From Veillonella montpellierensis DSM 17217 (GTDB taxonomy: Bacteria > Bacillota > Negativicutes > Veillonellales > Veillonellaceae), in contig NZ_AUFY01000013.1 in NCBI RefSeq assembly GCF_000426745.1, positions 1-51,116 of the forward strand: 51,116 nt of DNA. The letters are read 5' to 3'. A program made the position numbers and the translations under genes. The notes beneath the pieces were generated by a model that did no database searches, was not told the origin of the DNA, and worked only from the letters and a program-made list of their open reading frames with translations. The first letter of the stretch is position 1. Every line of letters starts with the position of its first letter. Of the stretch, positions 19,842-28,601 are shown piece by piece.

Positions 19842-20738
19842 CTATCTAACACCAGGCAATCTCCGACGTACACCTTCCCGTTGTAGTAAATTTTTAATAG
19901 TATTAGGGCAACATCCATACGATGTTGCCAATTCTTGCAACGTACTGCCTTCTTCTTTATATTGATATACAATATGTTTCTTATGCTCTTGCCATGCCCG
20001 TTTAGGTATAGTCGCGCCTAACGCTATCGCCCGTTGTTTAATAGCTGTATAAGAGCACCCAATCAATCGTGCTATTGTACACAAACTATTTCCTGCTGCT
20101 AATAAAGACAACAAGCGCGCCTCTTCTATTTGTATGTGATTACCACGAATTGGTACATGCGCTTCTTTCAATCGTGCTGTAATGGTACACGATTTAACTT
20201 GAAAAAATTTTGCTATTTCTAGGGTAGATAATTTATCTTGTTCATACATTTGTTTAATAACTGCTATATCTAATGGCACCTGTTTATGACTCTGCCGAAT
20301 AGGTATTCCTTCTTGCCTTAATATTTCTAGTACTTTCCATCTAGAAATACCTAATGTACTAGCAATAAAAGTAGCACTATTTCCACTTTTATAGGCACGA
20401 AGAATATCTATGGTCTTTATCGATGTAGGTGTATTCCTTTTTACTGGTTTTAATAACCCCAAGTCCCGCAAGCGATTAGAAATTGTAGTGTGAGAACAGT
20501 TATATCGCTTTGCTAATGTATACACACTATAACACTTAGTTTTATATAGCGCTGCTAATTCGTGAAGCGGAATTACAACATTTCTCCCTCTCTTTATAAT
20601 GCCATACATGGCTAATCGTCTATGAATAGTATCTGGACTGCACCCAAAATACTTTGCAATATAGGCAATTGTTTTTTGTTCATAACTATACAATTCTCTT
20701 AATCGGTTTTCATCAATACTAATTGTCATGTTTCCCAT
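19842..20738 (-). CDS. Unknown protein built of six tandem helix-turn-helix repeats
   Basis: I do not recognise a named family. The 298 residues divide fully into six units of 45-50 residues, at about 8-52, 56-100, 107-151, 154-200, 202-248 and 252-298. Each has the form of a Hin/resolvase-type HTH: L-x2-L-Y, then I/L-A-x-x-[FYL]-x-[CV]-S, then T-I-x-x-R/L-L, ending in a short basic tail. The hydrophobic positions of both helices recur in all six. No other domain, catalytic motif or membrane segment is present. The protein is basic and should bind DNA over an extended site or serve as an architectural factor; this is inference. GGGGTGG precedes ATG 20738. It is monocistronic. Confidence 0.8.
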   Translation of the reverse strand: MGNMTISIDENRLRELYSYEQKTIAYIAKYFGCSPDTIHRRLAMYGIIKRGRNVVIPLHELAALYKTKCYSVYTLAKRYNCSHTTISNRLRDLGLLKPVKRNTPTSIKTIDILRAYKSGNSATFIASTLGISRWKVLEILRQEGIPIRQSHKQVPLDIAVIKQMYEQDKLSTLEIAKFFQVKSCTITARLKEAHVPIRGNHIQIEEARLLSLLAAGNSLCTIARLIGCSYTAIKQRAIALGATIPKRAWQEHKKHIVYQYKEEGSTLQELATSYGCCPNTIKNLLQREGVRRRLPGVR

Positions 20739-20799
20739 TGTACCACCCCTGCATCATATTCTCTTATACCTATCTCAACTTACTACTGCTATTACTTTT

Positions 20800-20827
20800 A
20801 GTATAATTCTTTCATGTCTAATCACAA
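20800..20827 (-). promoter_or_regulatory. Promoter of the six-HTH gene
   Basis: TTGTGA (fwd 20822-20827) and TATACT (fwd 20800-20805), spaced 16 nt, give a start near 20793 and a leader of about 55 nt. Confidence 0.5.
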
Positions 20828-21021
20828 GACCATGGGAAACCGCATAAGTAGTATCATAGAATTTCTTTTTTGGAAACTCTTCTACTAGAATGACTTGCAT
20901 CCTTGACAAAAACGATTTTTATAACTGTAGTTTTACAATTTTCATATAGTTTAATCATAATTTTTTATATCTTTTTATAAAATAGCTCGTCTACCGCAAC
21001 AGTTAAAAAACAATCATAAAA
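20828..21021. other. Intergenic region between the six-HTH gene and the FloA operon
   Basis: AT-rich. A plus-strand TTGACA at about 20903 has no -10 at a suitable distance and no gene after it. Nothing else supported. Confidence 0.4.
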
Positions 21022-21063
21022 ATACACACCTTACCAAGAATATGCTCTTACTAAGGTGTGTAT
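21022..21063. terminator. Terminator of the nfeD-floA operon
   Basis: ATACACACCTTA at 21022-21033 pairs exactly with 21052-21063 across an 18-nt loop. On the minus strand it is followed by a TTTTT stretch. It lies about 85 nt after the last gene of the operon. Confidence 0.75.
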
Positions 21064-21146
21064 ATTTTGTAATGCCTATTTTTTATGATACTTACAAGAA
21101 AAACGAACTGTATTAGGTACTCTAATCCCATTCCATATTTGATAAA

Positions 21147-21722
21147 TCACATGTGATTTTTATATTTCATTCTCTGAAAGTATAGTAAACCTTTTGGTCT
21201 TTCTAATACGGTAGACCACACAACGCCACGTTTAGCAGTTTTAAGAGAAATGTCATAAGGCGAATCATTGCTATGTACTGCGGTATGTTGTTTTGATCGT
21301 GATTGTACATGATGAACCGTTGTAACTGATTGCGTAACCTGTAACTTAGTAGTTGGTGTAACAGAAATCTTATAAGATGGTCGTACAGATGTATACGTAT
21401 CTGACTGTGTAGAAGTTGCTACTTCCCGTTCCATTCTATGTATATCTACAGTAGAAGAGGATGTATTATTTTTCTCTTCAATAGGTTCCTCATGATAGCT
21501 AGCAGGTACCTCATCTATACGTGCCGGAGTGATTTCTGTAGCTTCACCTAATGATTCATCCTCTCGTTCAATATGAATGCCATACTTTGCTTCCATCTCT
21601 TCCCAAGTAAGCGGCTCATGATCAATTTGTTGTTGGTCACTAGGTGTGGATGATGTATTTCCTTTTTTAGTAAATACCAAGGTCCCTATTATCATAATGA
21701 TAATGCCAATAATAATATCCAT
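21147..21722 (-). CDS. Small membrane-anchored protein of unknown function, FloA operon
   Basis: 191 residues, not recognised. An N-terminal hydrophobic stretch (about 2-18) would anchor it in the membrane. The rest is hydrophilic and low in complexity: an acidic part around 35-100 with LTWEEMEAKYGIHIE, a Ser/Thr/Val-rich middle, and a basic end (RGVVWSTVLERPKGLLYFQRMKYKN). It starts 7 nt after the floA stop with AGGTG before ATG 21722, so it is translated with the NfeD/FloA pair and may be a partner in the same membrane assemblies. That role is only an inference from position. Confidence 0.65.
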   Translation of the reverse strand: MDIIIGIIIMIIGTLVFTKKGNTSSTPSDQQQIDHEPLTWEEMEAKYGIHIEREDESLGEATEITPARIDEVPASYHEEPIEEKNNTSSSTVDIHRMEREVATSTQSDTYTSVRPSYKISVTPTTKLQVTQSVTTVHHVQSRSKQHTAVHSNDSPYDISLKTAKRGVVWSTVLERPKGLLYFQRMKYKNHM

Positions 21723-21729
21723 ATATCAC

Positions 21730-22728
21730 CTATTGTTTAGATTCTGGCGGTGTCGTCAAATCAATCTCTTCTGTTTGTCCAATCGCCTCTCTCATTTTAG
21801 TATCAGCTAATACATTATTCATAGTATAATAATCCATAACGCCTAACCGACCTTCACGTAAGGCTTGTGACAATGCTTGAGGTACTTCAGCTTGTGCTTC
21901 CACAACTTTTGCTTGCATTTCTTGTGTATATGCACGCATTTCTTGTTCTTTTGCTACCGCCATAGCACGACGTTCTTCTGCACGAGCTTGCGCAATGGTT
22001 TTATCTGCCTCCGCTTGATCCGTCATAAGTTGAGCTCCAATGTTACGCCCCACATCTACGTCAGCAATATCAATGGATAAAATTTCAAAAGCCGTACCTG
22101 AATCAAGGCCTTTACTCAACACTGTACGCGAAATATGATCTGGATTTTCCAACACATTACTATGTTCTTCCGAGGAACCTACAGTCGTAACAATCCCTTC
22201 TCCTACACGAGCAATAATAGTGGCTTCACCTGCACCACCTACTAAACGGTCAATATTCGCACGAACAGTCACTCTAGCACGTACTTTTAATTCAATACCA
22301 TTTTTGGCCACTGCAGAAATACTAGGCGTTTCAATAACTTTTGGGTTAACACTCATTTGTACCGCTTCAAGTACATCACGACCAGCTAAATCAATTGCTG
22401 CGGATCGTTCAAAGGTTAATGGAATCGATGCTCGTTCTGCCGCAATTAAAGCATCTACTACACGGTCTACATCACCACCTGCTAAATAATGAGCCTCTAG
22501 TTGATTAACATTAACATTTAGTCCTGCTTTATTAGCTTTTACTAAAGGTAACACAATTTGCGATGGATTAACGCGACGTAACCGCATTCCTACAAGTGTA
22601 AAAATACCTACATTAACCCCTGCTGCCAATGCGGAAATCCATAAACCTAATGGCACGAAATGCAAAAATAATGATATTGCTATAATAGCAAGAAAAATAA
22701 TAAATACAAATCCAAATTCTACAAACAT
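21730..22728 (-). CDS. floA: Flotillin-like protein FloA
   Basis: A 332-residue UPF0365/FloA protein. A membrane hairpin at about 5-45 is followed by the SPFH region ([22 protein letters not shown]-type segments, [30 protein letters not shown]) and an Ala/Glu-rich coiled coil ([27 protein letters not shown]). FloA scaffolds ordered membrane microdomains in Firmicutes. The longest frame starts 15 codons earlier, but ATG 22728 has AAGGAGGG 5 nt upstream and begins at the membrane segment. Its usual partner nfeD lies directly upstream on the same strand. Confidence 0.95.
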   Translation of the reverse strand: MFVEFGFVFIIFLAIIAISLFLHFVPLGLWISALAAGVNVGIFTLVGMRLRRVNPSQIVLPLVKANKAGLNVNVNQLEAHYLAGGDVDRVVDALIAAERASIPLTFERSAAIDLAGRDVLEAVQMSVNPKVIETPSISAVAKNGIELKVRARVTVRANIDRLVGGAGEATIIARVGEGIVTTVGSSEEHSNVLENPDHISRTVLSKGLDSGTAFEILSIDIADVDVGRNIGAQLMTDQAEADKTIAQARAEERRAMAVAKEQEMRAYTQEMQAKVVEAQAEVPQALSQALREGRLGVMDYYTMNNVLADTKMREAIGQTEEIDLTTPPESKQ

Positions 22729-22807
22729 ACATACCCTCCTTAATAACAATTCTCTATGCACTAATCTTCTCAATACGATTTACTTCAGCAACTTATATAC
22801 GCACCTA

Positions 22808-23284
22808 TTATCTATGAACATTTGTATCCATTCTAACAATAATTCTACTTCCTGACACTTTATATACTACAATAGGCGTCCCGGCGGAAATAAAATCTCC
22901 TTCTGTTACTACGTCAACTAACATATCATCAATACGAGCTGTGCCAGAAGGGCGAAGCACTGTATGGGCTACTCCTTTTTTACCAACTAAATCAAACATT
23001 CTTTCATTGGATGTATACCCTGTATCCGAAGTAAATCGTAAATTAAGTGTAAAATGCCGACCAAACCATGTTTGAGGAAAGTAATTAACTACTATCAATA
23101 GTACTATACTTAACACTAAAGATATACCTAGTAATATAAGTACTGTTTCCATCGTATGACCAAGTAAATCATAGAGTCCCCACATAATACATAAATATCC
23201 AATGATACCTAAGATGCCACCTGGTACAAATAGTTCTAAGGTCAATAAACAAATTCCCACTATAAAATAATATAAAATATCCAC
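22808..23284 (-). CDS. NfeD-family membrane protein
   Basis: 158 residues: three or four hydrophobic helices in the first 75 (ELFVPGGILGIIGYLCIMWGLY is the conserved NfeD start), then a soluble beta-rich OB-fold domain at about 95-155 (GKKGVAHTVLRPSGTARID, EGDFISAGTPIVVYKV). NfeD proteins partner flotillins; here the gene precedes floA by about 80 nt. It is the short form without the ClpP-like protease domain. The start codon is GTG 23284 with GGGAGG 8 nt upstream. Confidence 0.9.
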   Translation of the reverse strand: MDILYYFIVGICLLTLELFVPGGILGIIGYLCIMWGLYDLLGHTMETVLILLGISLVLSIVLLIVVNYFPQTWFGRHFTLNLRFTSDTGYTSNERMFDLVGKKGVAHTVLRPSGTARIDDMLVDVVTEGDFISAGTPIVVYKVSGSRIIVRMDTNVHR

Positions 23285-23335
23285 TCATTCACCTCCCTAG
23301 ATACTGCACTCATAGATAATAACTTTCATAATACT

Positions 23336-23344
23336 ATTATAACA
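23336..23344 (-). promoter_or_regulatory. Extended -10 promoter of the nfeD-floA operon
   Basis: Minus-strand TGTTATAAT (hexamer at fwd 23336-23341), about 50 nt before the GTG start. The -35 is weak (TGACGA at 17 nt). Confidence 0.5.
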
Positions 23345-23650
23345 TACTACAATTCTTATCGTCACATAGTGACGTGTAGACAAACTCTAACCTTTATTTT
23401 CCTATGTACATGTATACCTCATTATATCTAAGTACATTAATTATTATCGGATATTCTTACATACTAACATAGTGGATGCTCTTATAATTCAAATCACATC
23501 CTAATCAAGATTCGTAGAATTGCGTTCCATATGCCTATAGTGCGACGTATGTATCTTTCTATTAACTATTTTAACTAATTCTATCCACCCTACATAGTCC
23601 ATGATGAATTATTTCGAATTGTCCCAAAATCTCAACGCCTCAAAGATATA
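23345..23650. other. Intergenic region between uraA terminator and nfeD promoter
   Basis: AT-rich, no ORF with a ribosome site, no repeat or RNA recognised. Confidence 0.4.
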
Positions 23651-23690
23651 AAAAAACTAGTAGGCATTGTCATCCTACTAGTTTTGTAAT
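23651..23690. terminator. Terminator of the trmB-ftsW/rodA-uraA operon
   Basis: AAAACTAGTAGG at 23653-23664 pairs exactly with 23674-23685. On the minus strand the stem is followed by TTTTT. It lies about 55 nt after the permease stop. Confidence 0.8.
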
Positions 23691-23742
23691 TACTATTTCA
23701 CAACAGAGCGTCTACCTCTATCATAATTATTTATAAAAATCC

Positions 23743-25020
23743 TTACCTAAGTTCACTGTTGCCGATTCCAGTTTTTTTCAATATAACAAATACTAAACTA
23801 ATCACCATAGCCACTACGGTAGCTAATCCCATTCCCCGTAGGGTAACAGGGCCTAGTGTAACACTGGCACCACTAACACCGACAATTAATGTAACTGCAG
23901 TTAGCATTAAATTTGTTGATTTTGTATAATCTACCTTTCTTTCTACCAACATGCGAAGTCCAGAAGAGGCAATAATACCAAATAATAAAATGCTAACACC
24001 ACCCATAACTGGTACTGGAATCGCATGGATTAACGCAGAAATCTTACCTACGAAAGATACCAAAATGGCTAAAATGGCGGCCCCAGCAATTACATATACA
24101 CTGTATACACGAGTAATTGCCATAACTCCAATATTTTCACCGTATGTTGTATTAGGCGTAGCCCCAAAGCAACCAGATAAAATATTAGCCAGCCCATCAC
24201 CTAATAATGAGCGTTGCAAGCCGGGATCTTTCATTAAATCGCGACCCACAATATTACTAGTTACGACCAAATGTCCTACATGTTCAGCAAATACGACGAA
24301 TAATGCAGGCATAATCATAGCAATGGCATTAATATTGAATACAGGCATTTCATAAAATGTAGGAAGAGCAATCCAAGGAGCCGTAGCAATACTGTTTACA
24401 TCTACTACACCCATAAAGGCGGCTAGTATATAACCTGCTATAACCCCGATTAATACAGGAATCACAACCATAAATCCTCTGAATACAACTGTTCCTAATA
24501 AGGTTACAATCAAGCTAAACATAGATAAGGTCAACGCTTGTGCCTGTGTCATGCCAAGATTTTCCCAAGAATGCCCTGTAATAGCTGCCATATCCATCGC
24601 TACTGGTGCTAATTCTAATCCAATAACAGCGATAATGGCGCCCATAGCTGCTGGTGGAAATAGAACATCAATCCACTTTACACCTATATAGCGAACTAAA
24701 ATTGATAAAATGACAAAAGATGCCCCAAATACAATGAATGCACCTTTCGCTGCTCCATACCCTAGTCCACTAGCCAATACGGCGCTAACTGGTGCAATAA
24801 AAGCGAAACTAGACCCTAAATAAGCGGGGATTTTTCCTTTACAAATTAACAAATAGAGTAAGGTACCAATGCCATTCATAAACAATGCTGTAGATGGATC
24901 TACTTTCAATAAAAATGGTACCAATACAGTTGATCCAAACATAGCAAATAAATGTTGTAAACTCAATGGCAACATACGACCTAGTGCTGGTCTTTCTGAT
25001 ACATCAATAAAATTATTCAT
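23743..25020 (-). CDS. uraA: Uracil permease (NCS2 family)
   Basis: A 425-residue NCS2 nucleobase:proton symporter with about 14 transmembrane segments. The substrate-binding glutamates of UraA are present in FAEHVGHL and TYGENIGVMAITR. It would import uracil for salvage; xanthine/urate members usually differ at these motifs. The longest frame begins 24 codons earlier inside the neighbouring SEDS gene; ATG 25020 is chosen because GGGAG lies 7-8 nt upstream and MNNFIDVSERP matches family starts. It overlaps the stop of the SEDS gene by 8 bp. Confidence 0.9.
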   Translation of the reverse strand: MNNFIDVSERPALGRMLPLSLQHLFAMFGSTVLVPFLLKVDPSTALFMNGIGTLLYLLICKGKIPAYLGSSFAFIAPVSAVLASGLGYGAAKGAFIVFGASFVILSILVRYIGVKWIDVLFPPAAMGAIIAVIGLELAPVAMDMAAITGHSWENLGMTQAQALTLSMFSLIVTLLGTVVFRGFMVVIPVLIGVIAGYILAAFMGVVDVNSIATAPWIALPTFYEMPVFNINAIAMIMPALFVVFAEHVGHLVVTSNIVGRDLMKDPGLQRSLLGDGLANILSGCFGATPNTTYGENIGVMAITRVYSVYVIAGAAILAILVSFVGKISALIHAIPVPVMGGVSILLFGIIASSGLRMLVERKVDYTKSTNLMLTAVTLIVGVSGASVTLGPVTLRGMGLATVVAMVISLVFVILKKTGIGNSELR

Positions 25021-26335
25021 GTGACTCTCCCTTACTAGAATGAATTTTAAAACGACTTTGTGTTTCTTCGCGCAATGACGGCATCGCAGCATGTGTCCCT
25101 ATTGATTTTACACCTGCTTCATTACGTCTAGCAATATTCGCTAATATACCAACAGCCACTAGATTTAATAGCATAGACGATCCGCCATAGCTAATAAATG
25201 GTAATGGAACACCTGTAACAGGAAGACATCCACATACCATAAACATGTTGAACACTGCTTGAAATCCTATCAACAACGTAATGCCTGTCGCCAACAATGA
25301 TCCAAAATAATCCCGTGATTGTTTGGCAATATGAAATCCAATCCGAAAGAACATATACACACAGAAAACAACCACCAATGACCCTATAAATCCAGTTTCT
25401 TGTGCCCATACAGCAAAAGCAAAATCCGTATGTGCTTCAGGCAAGTAAAAATATTGTGAAGTCCCATGAGTAAAGCCTTGCCCCCATAGTCCCCCTGAAC
25501 CAATAGCCAATAAACCTTGAACCGTTTGATAACCACCTTCCTGTGCATACGACCAAGGATCAAATAGTGATCGCAGACGATCAAGACGATACGGTTGTAT
25601 AATCGCTAGTAGAAAAGCACCTACTGCCCCCATACCAAATAAGGAAAGGGTAACGGTTCGATTAAGTCCTGCTATAACAATCAGCACGAAAGGGAAAAAT
25701 AAAATTAATACTGCCGTACCCATATCTGGTTGCAATAATGTGGCTACAAAAAACACCATCGGCACCGACATTAAGGGAGCTAAGTAGGTGACTGTATGCC
25801 ATATATATTGGAATAGTCGCTGAATACCATTCCCCATACTAGGGCTACGCCTACCTGTAACGGTTCTTTTCTTTCGTACTGGTAAATCCTTCCATTTATA
25901 CTTTAATAATCCTGTGGCAGTCCAAATAATAGCACCAAGTTTTGCAAATTCTGATGGTTGTATAGACATATACATAGACCTAATCGAAATCCATCGCCTA
26001 GCTCCATTAACAACGTCACCTATAAGGAATACGGCTACCAGCAAAAACAATATAATCCCCATGACTATATAGTTAAACCGTTGACTTTGAAGCCGACGGT
26101 AATCTATATGATAGGCCCCAATACCTGCTAATCCACAAGCGATTAAGATTCCTAGATGCTTACCGAAAAATCCTCCCATGGAACTACCCGATAGAGTCGC
26201 TTCTACAAAAGTAGCACTATACACATTAATACTGCCAATAATAATTAATAGCACTATAAAAGTAAGCATTCCTTGTGCATCATTTTTAAAAATACTACGC
26301 CACCATACGTTATGTCGTCGTTTTTTGCGTTTCAT
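25013..26335 (-). CDS. SEDS-family peptidoglycan polymerase (FtsW/RodA type)
   Basis: 440 residues with about ten membrane segments. It carries SEDS signatures: NVYSATF in helix 1, NGARRWI with IQPSEFAKL, YQTVQGLLAIGSGGLWGQG, FLPEAHTDFAFAVWAQETG and the C-terminal YGGSSMLLNLVAVGILANI. SEDS proteins polymerise lipid II into glycan strands together with a class B PBP. Sequence alone does not separate the divisome FtsW from the elongasome RodA, and no mre or division gene is adjacent. It follows trmB by 3 nt, its ribosome site lying within the last codons of trmB. A basic N-terminal tail (KRKKRRH) is cytoplasmic. Confidence 0.9.
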   Translation of the reverse strand: MKRKKRRHNVWWRSIFKNDAQGMLTFIVLLIIIGSINVYSATFVEATLSGSSMGGFFGKHLGILIACGLAGIGAYHIDYRRLQSQRFNYIVMGIILFLLVAVFLIGDVVNGARRWISIRSMYMSIQPSEFAKLGAIIWTATGLLKYKWKDLPVRKKRTVTGRRSPSMGNGIQRLFQYIWHTVTYLAPLMSVPMVFFVATLLQPDMGTAVLILFFPFVLIVIAGLNRTVTLSLFGMGAVGAFLLAIIQPYRLDRLRSLFDPWSYAQEGGYQTVQGLLAIGSGGLWGQGFTHGTSQYFYLPEAHTDFAFAVWAQETGFIGSLVVVFCVYMFFRIGFHIAKQSRDYFGSLLATGITLLIGFQAVFNMFMVCGCLPVTGVPLPFISYGGSSMLLNLVAVGILANIARRNEAGVKSIGTHAAMPSLREETQSRFKIHSSKGESHE

Positions 26336-26338
26336 ACA

Positions 26339-26989
26339 TTAAACCTCCTTTGGTTTAATGGCCTCTAATCTGAAAATAGGTTGTCCTTTTCCACTAAATT
26401 TTTCTTCATACTCAGTTCGTATATTAGGCATATCAGTAGCATGCAAATCATAAGTAACATTCTTCAGTGTCCAACCACAGGTCTTAAATTCTTCAAGAGA
26501 AAACATAAACAACCCTTCATTATCAGTTTTAAAATGAATTTCTCCATCATCCTTTAACAAACGAGCATATCGTTCTAAAAAAGTATGATACGTTAATCGT
26601 CGTTTAGCATGCTTTGCCTTTGGCCAAGGATCACAAAAGTTAATATAAAATCGATCCACTTCATTAGGTGCTACAACATCCTCAATACCGGCAATATCAA
26701 ATAATGAAACTTTAGCATTGTCGATATGTTGTTCAAATAATTTTTGAGCCGCATAATACATAACACCTAATTGCACTTCAAAACCAATAAAGTTAGATTC
26801 CGAGTGTGCCTGTGCCATGCCCGCAATAAATCGTCCCTTGCCAGTACCCAACTCCATATACAAAGGTTTTGATGGATCCTTAAATAAATCACGCCAATGC
26901 CCCTTATGTATTTCATGGTTTTCCATAATGGTATACGGTGCATATTCCAAAATAGCCTCATCAATCCAAGGTTTTCTTCGTAATCTCAT
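26339..26989 (-). CDS. trmB: tRNA (guanine-N7)-methyltransferase TrmB
   Basis: 216 residues with the SAM-binding motif ELGTGKGRFIAGMA near 47-60, GFEVQ, and the TrmB signature NFCDPWPKAKHAKRRL near 118-133, followed by FKTDNEGLF. It methylates G46 in the tRNA variable loop. First gene of a tight operon with the SEDS gene and uracil permease, an odd mix held together only by spacing. AGGAG lies 5 nt before ATG 26989. Confidence 0.96.
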   Translation of the reverse strand: MRLRRKPWIDEAILEYAPYTIMENHEIHKGHWRDLFKDPSKPLYMELGTGKGRFIAGMAQAHSESNFIGFEVQLGVMYYAAQKLFEQHIDNAKVSLFDIAGIEDVVAPNEVDRFYINFCDPWPKAKHAKRRLTYHTFLERYARLLKDDGEIHFKTDNEGLFMFSLEEFKTCGWTLKNVTYDLHATDMPNIRTEYEEKFSGKGQPIFRLEAIKPKEV

Positions 26990-27030
26990 ATACTCTCCTA
27001 ATCTATATTATATAATAACTCATCTTATCT

Positions 27031-27059
27031 ATTATAAGAAGATTATCTACGACCGTCAA
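27031..27059 (-). promoter_or_regulatory. Sigma-A-type promoter of the trmB operon
   Basis: Minus-strand TTGACG (fwd 27054-27059), 17-nt spacer, TATAAT (fwd 27031-27036); start near 27024, leader about 35 nt. The rest of the gap up to 27317 shows no gene. Confidence 0.75.
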
Positions 27060-27317
27060 TCATAAGAGATTGAGTCACTGTAATTCTCTAACTAGTTACA
27101 GAATATACATAGCTATTACAGTCACTCATAACTATGATGTATCAATACGGATAAACCTATCCAAATAATGAGCATCGTCTTGTCCTATAACTCATAAACT
27201 GCCGATAGAGCTAAGTATTTCCTAGTTCCATCGGTATTCAAAATAACAGGTTTTGTCCTATACCTCCAAAAGAGGAAAATAATCGCATGTTTCTTTAACT
27301 CTATTAATGTAGCGAAA

Positions 27318-27348
27318 GAACCCAGTAACCATGGTAGTTACTGGGCTC
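27318..27348. terminator. Terminator of rpsF-ssb-rpsR
   Basis: GAACCCAGTAAC at 27318-27329 and GTTACTGGGCTC at 27337-27348 form a 12-bp stem with one G-U; the minus strand continues TTCTTTCG. It lies 15 nt after rpsR. Confidence 0.8.
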
Positions 27349-27363
27349 TTGATTTGTAATTAA

Positions 27364-27594
27364 TTATTCAGCTGTAAATGGCAATAAAGCGATTGCTCTT
27401 GCACGTTTGATAGCTAATGTTAATTTGCGTTGATGTTTTGCGCAAGTACCAGAAATACGACGTGGAAGAATTTTGCCGCGTTCAGTCGTAAACCGACGAA
27501 GTTTAGCTACATCTTTATAGTCGATTTGGTCCAAATGATCTGCGCAGAAATTGCAAACTTTTCTTCTTGGCTTTCTGCCTCTATCTCTTCTCAT
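27364..27594 (-). CDS. rpsR: 30S ribosomal protein S18
   Basis: 76 residues, full length for S18, with [42 protein letters not shown] and a basic C-terminus. It binds the central domain of 16S rRNA as a dimer with S6. The cysteines C14, C17 and C51 with H54 give a zinc-ribbon (C+) form. Last gene of the rpsF-ssb-rpsR operon, the usual bacterial order. AAGGAGG precedes ATG 27594. Confidence 0.97.
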   Translation of the reverse strand: MRRDRGRKPRRKVCNFCADHLDQIDYKDVAKLRRFTTERGKILPRRISGTCAKHQRKLTLAIKRARAIALLPFTAE

Positions 27595-27639
27595 TGCGAA
27601 ACCTCCTTTTAGAATTAGTAGGAGTCTTGACTCTCACTA

Positions 27640-28038
27640 TTAGAATGGGATATTTTCATCCCCACTCGGTGTACTGAAACTATCGAAATTAGAGCTTCCT
27701 TCAAAGGAACCTGCATTCGCATCTAATGCTTGACCAACAAAGTTAGCCACTACTTCAGTTACATAGCGTTTTTGACCATCCTGAGTTTCATAAGAACGAG
27801 TTTGCAAGCGGCCTTCTACAAAGCAACGACTGCCTTTGCGAAGATTGCCTGCTGCTTCACCCAATTTACCCCAAGCAACGCAATTAATAAAAGCAGTTTG
27901 TTCTTTCACTTCATTTGTATTGGAGTCAACATATGTGTTAGTAGCTGCTACTGTAAATGTAGCAACGGCTCTACCATTTTTAGTAAAGCGAACTTCAGGA
28001 TCACGAGCTAAATTACCTAGGATTTGTACAGAATTCAT
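27640..28038 (-). CDS. ssb: Single-stranded DNA-binding protein
   Basis: 132 residues. The OB fold covers about 1-105 (MNSVQILGNLARDPEVRFT, FINCVAWGKLGEAA, KGSRCFVEGRLQTRSYE). The tail is short, about 25 residues, ending DENIPF, the acidic tip that recruits repair and replication partners. It coats single-stranded DNA during replication and repair. Embedded between rpsF and rpsR as in most Firmicutes. AGGAGG lies 7 nt before ATG 28038. Confidence 0.97.
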   Translation of the reverse strand: MNSVQILGNLARDPEVRFTKNGRAVATFTVAATNTYVDSNTNEVKEQTAFINCVAWGKLGEAAGNLRKGSRCFVEGRLQTRSYETQDGQKRYVTEVVANFVGQALDANAGSFEGSSNFDSFSTPSGDENIPF

Positions 28039-28062
28039 AATCTTTACCTCCTGGTTGAGTGA

Positions 28063-28347
28063 TTAAGCTTCGCGCTTAACGATCAAATGTTTCAAGATCT
28101 CATCGTTGATTTTTATAACACGATCAATTTCTTTAATTTCAGCAGGATCTGCTTCAAAATTAATCAATACATAAAAACCATCAGTGAATTTTTTCACTGC
28201 ATATGCAAGACGACGCTTGCCCCAACGATCAACCTTTTCTACTGTGCCGCCTACACGAGCGATTAAAGCCTCAACTTTTTCAACTGTTACATTGATAACT
28301 TCTTCTTCGGCTGGTTTCACAATAAACATGACTTCGTATTTATTCAT
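28063..28347 (-). CDS. rpsF: 30S ribosomal protein S6
   Basis: 94 residues with MNKYEVMFIVKP, EKVDRWGKRRLAYAVKKFTDGFYVLINFEA and LIVKREA, complete for S6. It pairs with S18 on the 30S platform. First gene of the operon. Its AGGAGG can pair with an upstream leader segment, so translation is probably feedback-regulated by S6:S18. Confidence 0.97.
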   Translation of the reverse strand: MNKYEVMFIVKPAEEEVINVTVEKVEALIARVGGTVEKVDRWGKRRLAYAVKKFTDGFYVLINFEADPAEIKEIDRVIKINDEILKHLIVKREA

Positions 28348-28426
28348 ACAAAATCACCTCCTCTTTCGGACTAATGCCCCTATCTTTCATAGGGGTAGGA
28401 AGTGCTTACCATCAATAAGCTTTTTA
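28348..28426 (-). promoter_or_regulatory. rpsF leader resembling the S6:S18-binding RNA motif
   Basis: In the transcript CUUCCU (fwd 28397-28402) is exactly complementary to the Shine-Dalgarno AGGAGG (fwd 28357-28362), forming an outer helix. Inside it a hairpin CCCCUAU/AUAGGGG (fwd about 28377-28395) is followed by a one-sided loop containing CCG (fwd 28367-28369). This two-helix arrangement with a CCG in the asymmetric loop is the known S6:S18 autoregulatory leader, in which the CCG mimics the 16S rRNA site. Confidence 0.75.
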
Positions 28427-28455
28427 ATTATACAGCATTTACCCCTTATCGTCAA
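28427..28455 (-). promoter_or_regulatory. Strong sigma-A-type promoter of rpsF operon
   Basis: Minus-strand TTGACG (fwd 28450-28455), 17-nt spacer, TATAAT (fwd 28427-28432). Start near 28420, giving a leader of about 73 nt that holds the S6:S18-type structure. Confidence 0.85.
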
Positions 28456-28601
28456 GAAAAAGCCTATTAGTAGCTAGTTATCTATCTGTAGTCGTCAATC
28501 ATTTCTAATAAGACCACGCTAAACAATACGTATAAAACAACTAGTCATTCCACAGTAATAAACAAGACATTTTCAAGCGTTCTCTCATGTTATAGCATTT
28601 C

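Noticed and set aside
20903-20930. Perfect TTGACA on the plus strand upstream of the six-HTH gene
   Set aside because: No -10 at 16-18 nt and no plus-strand gene downstream.
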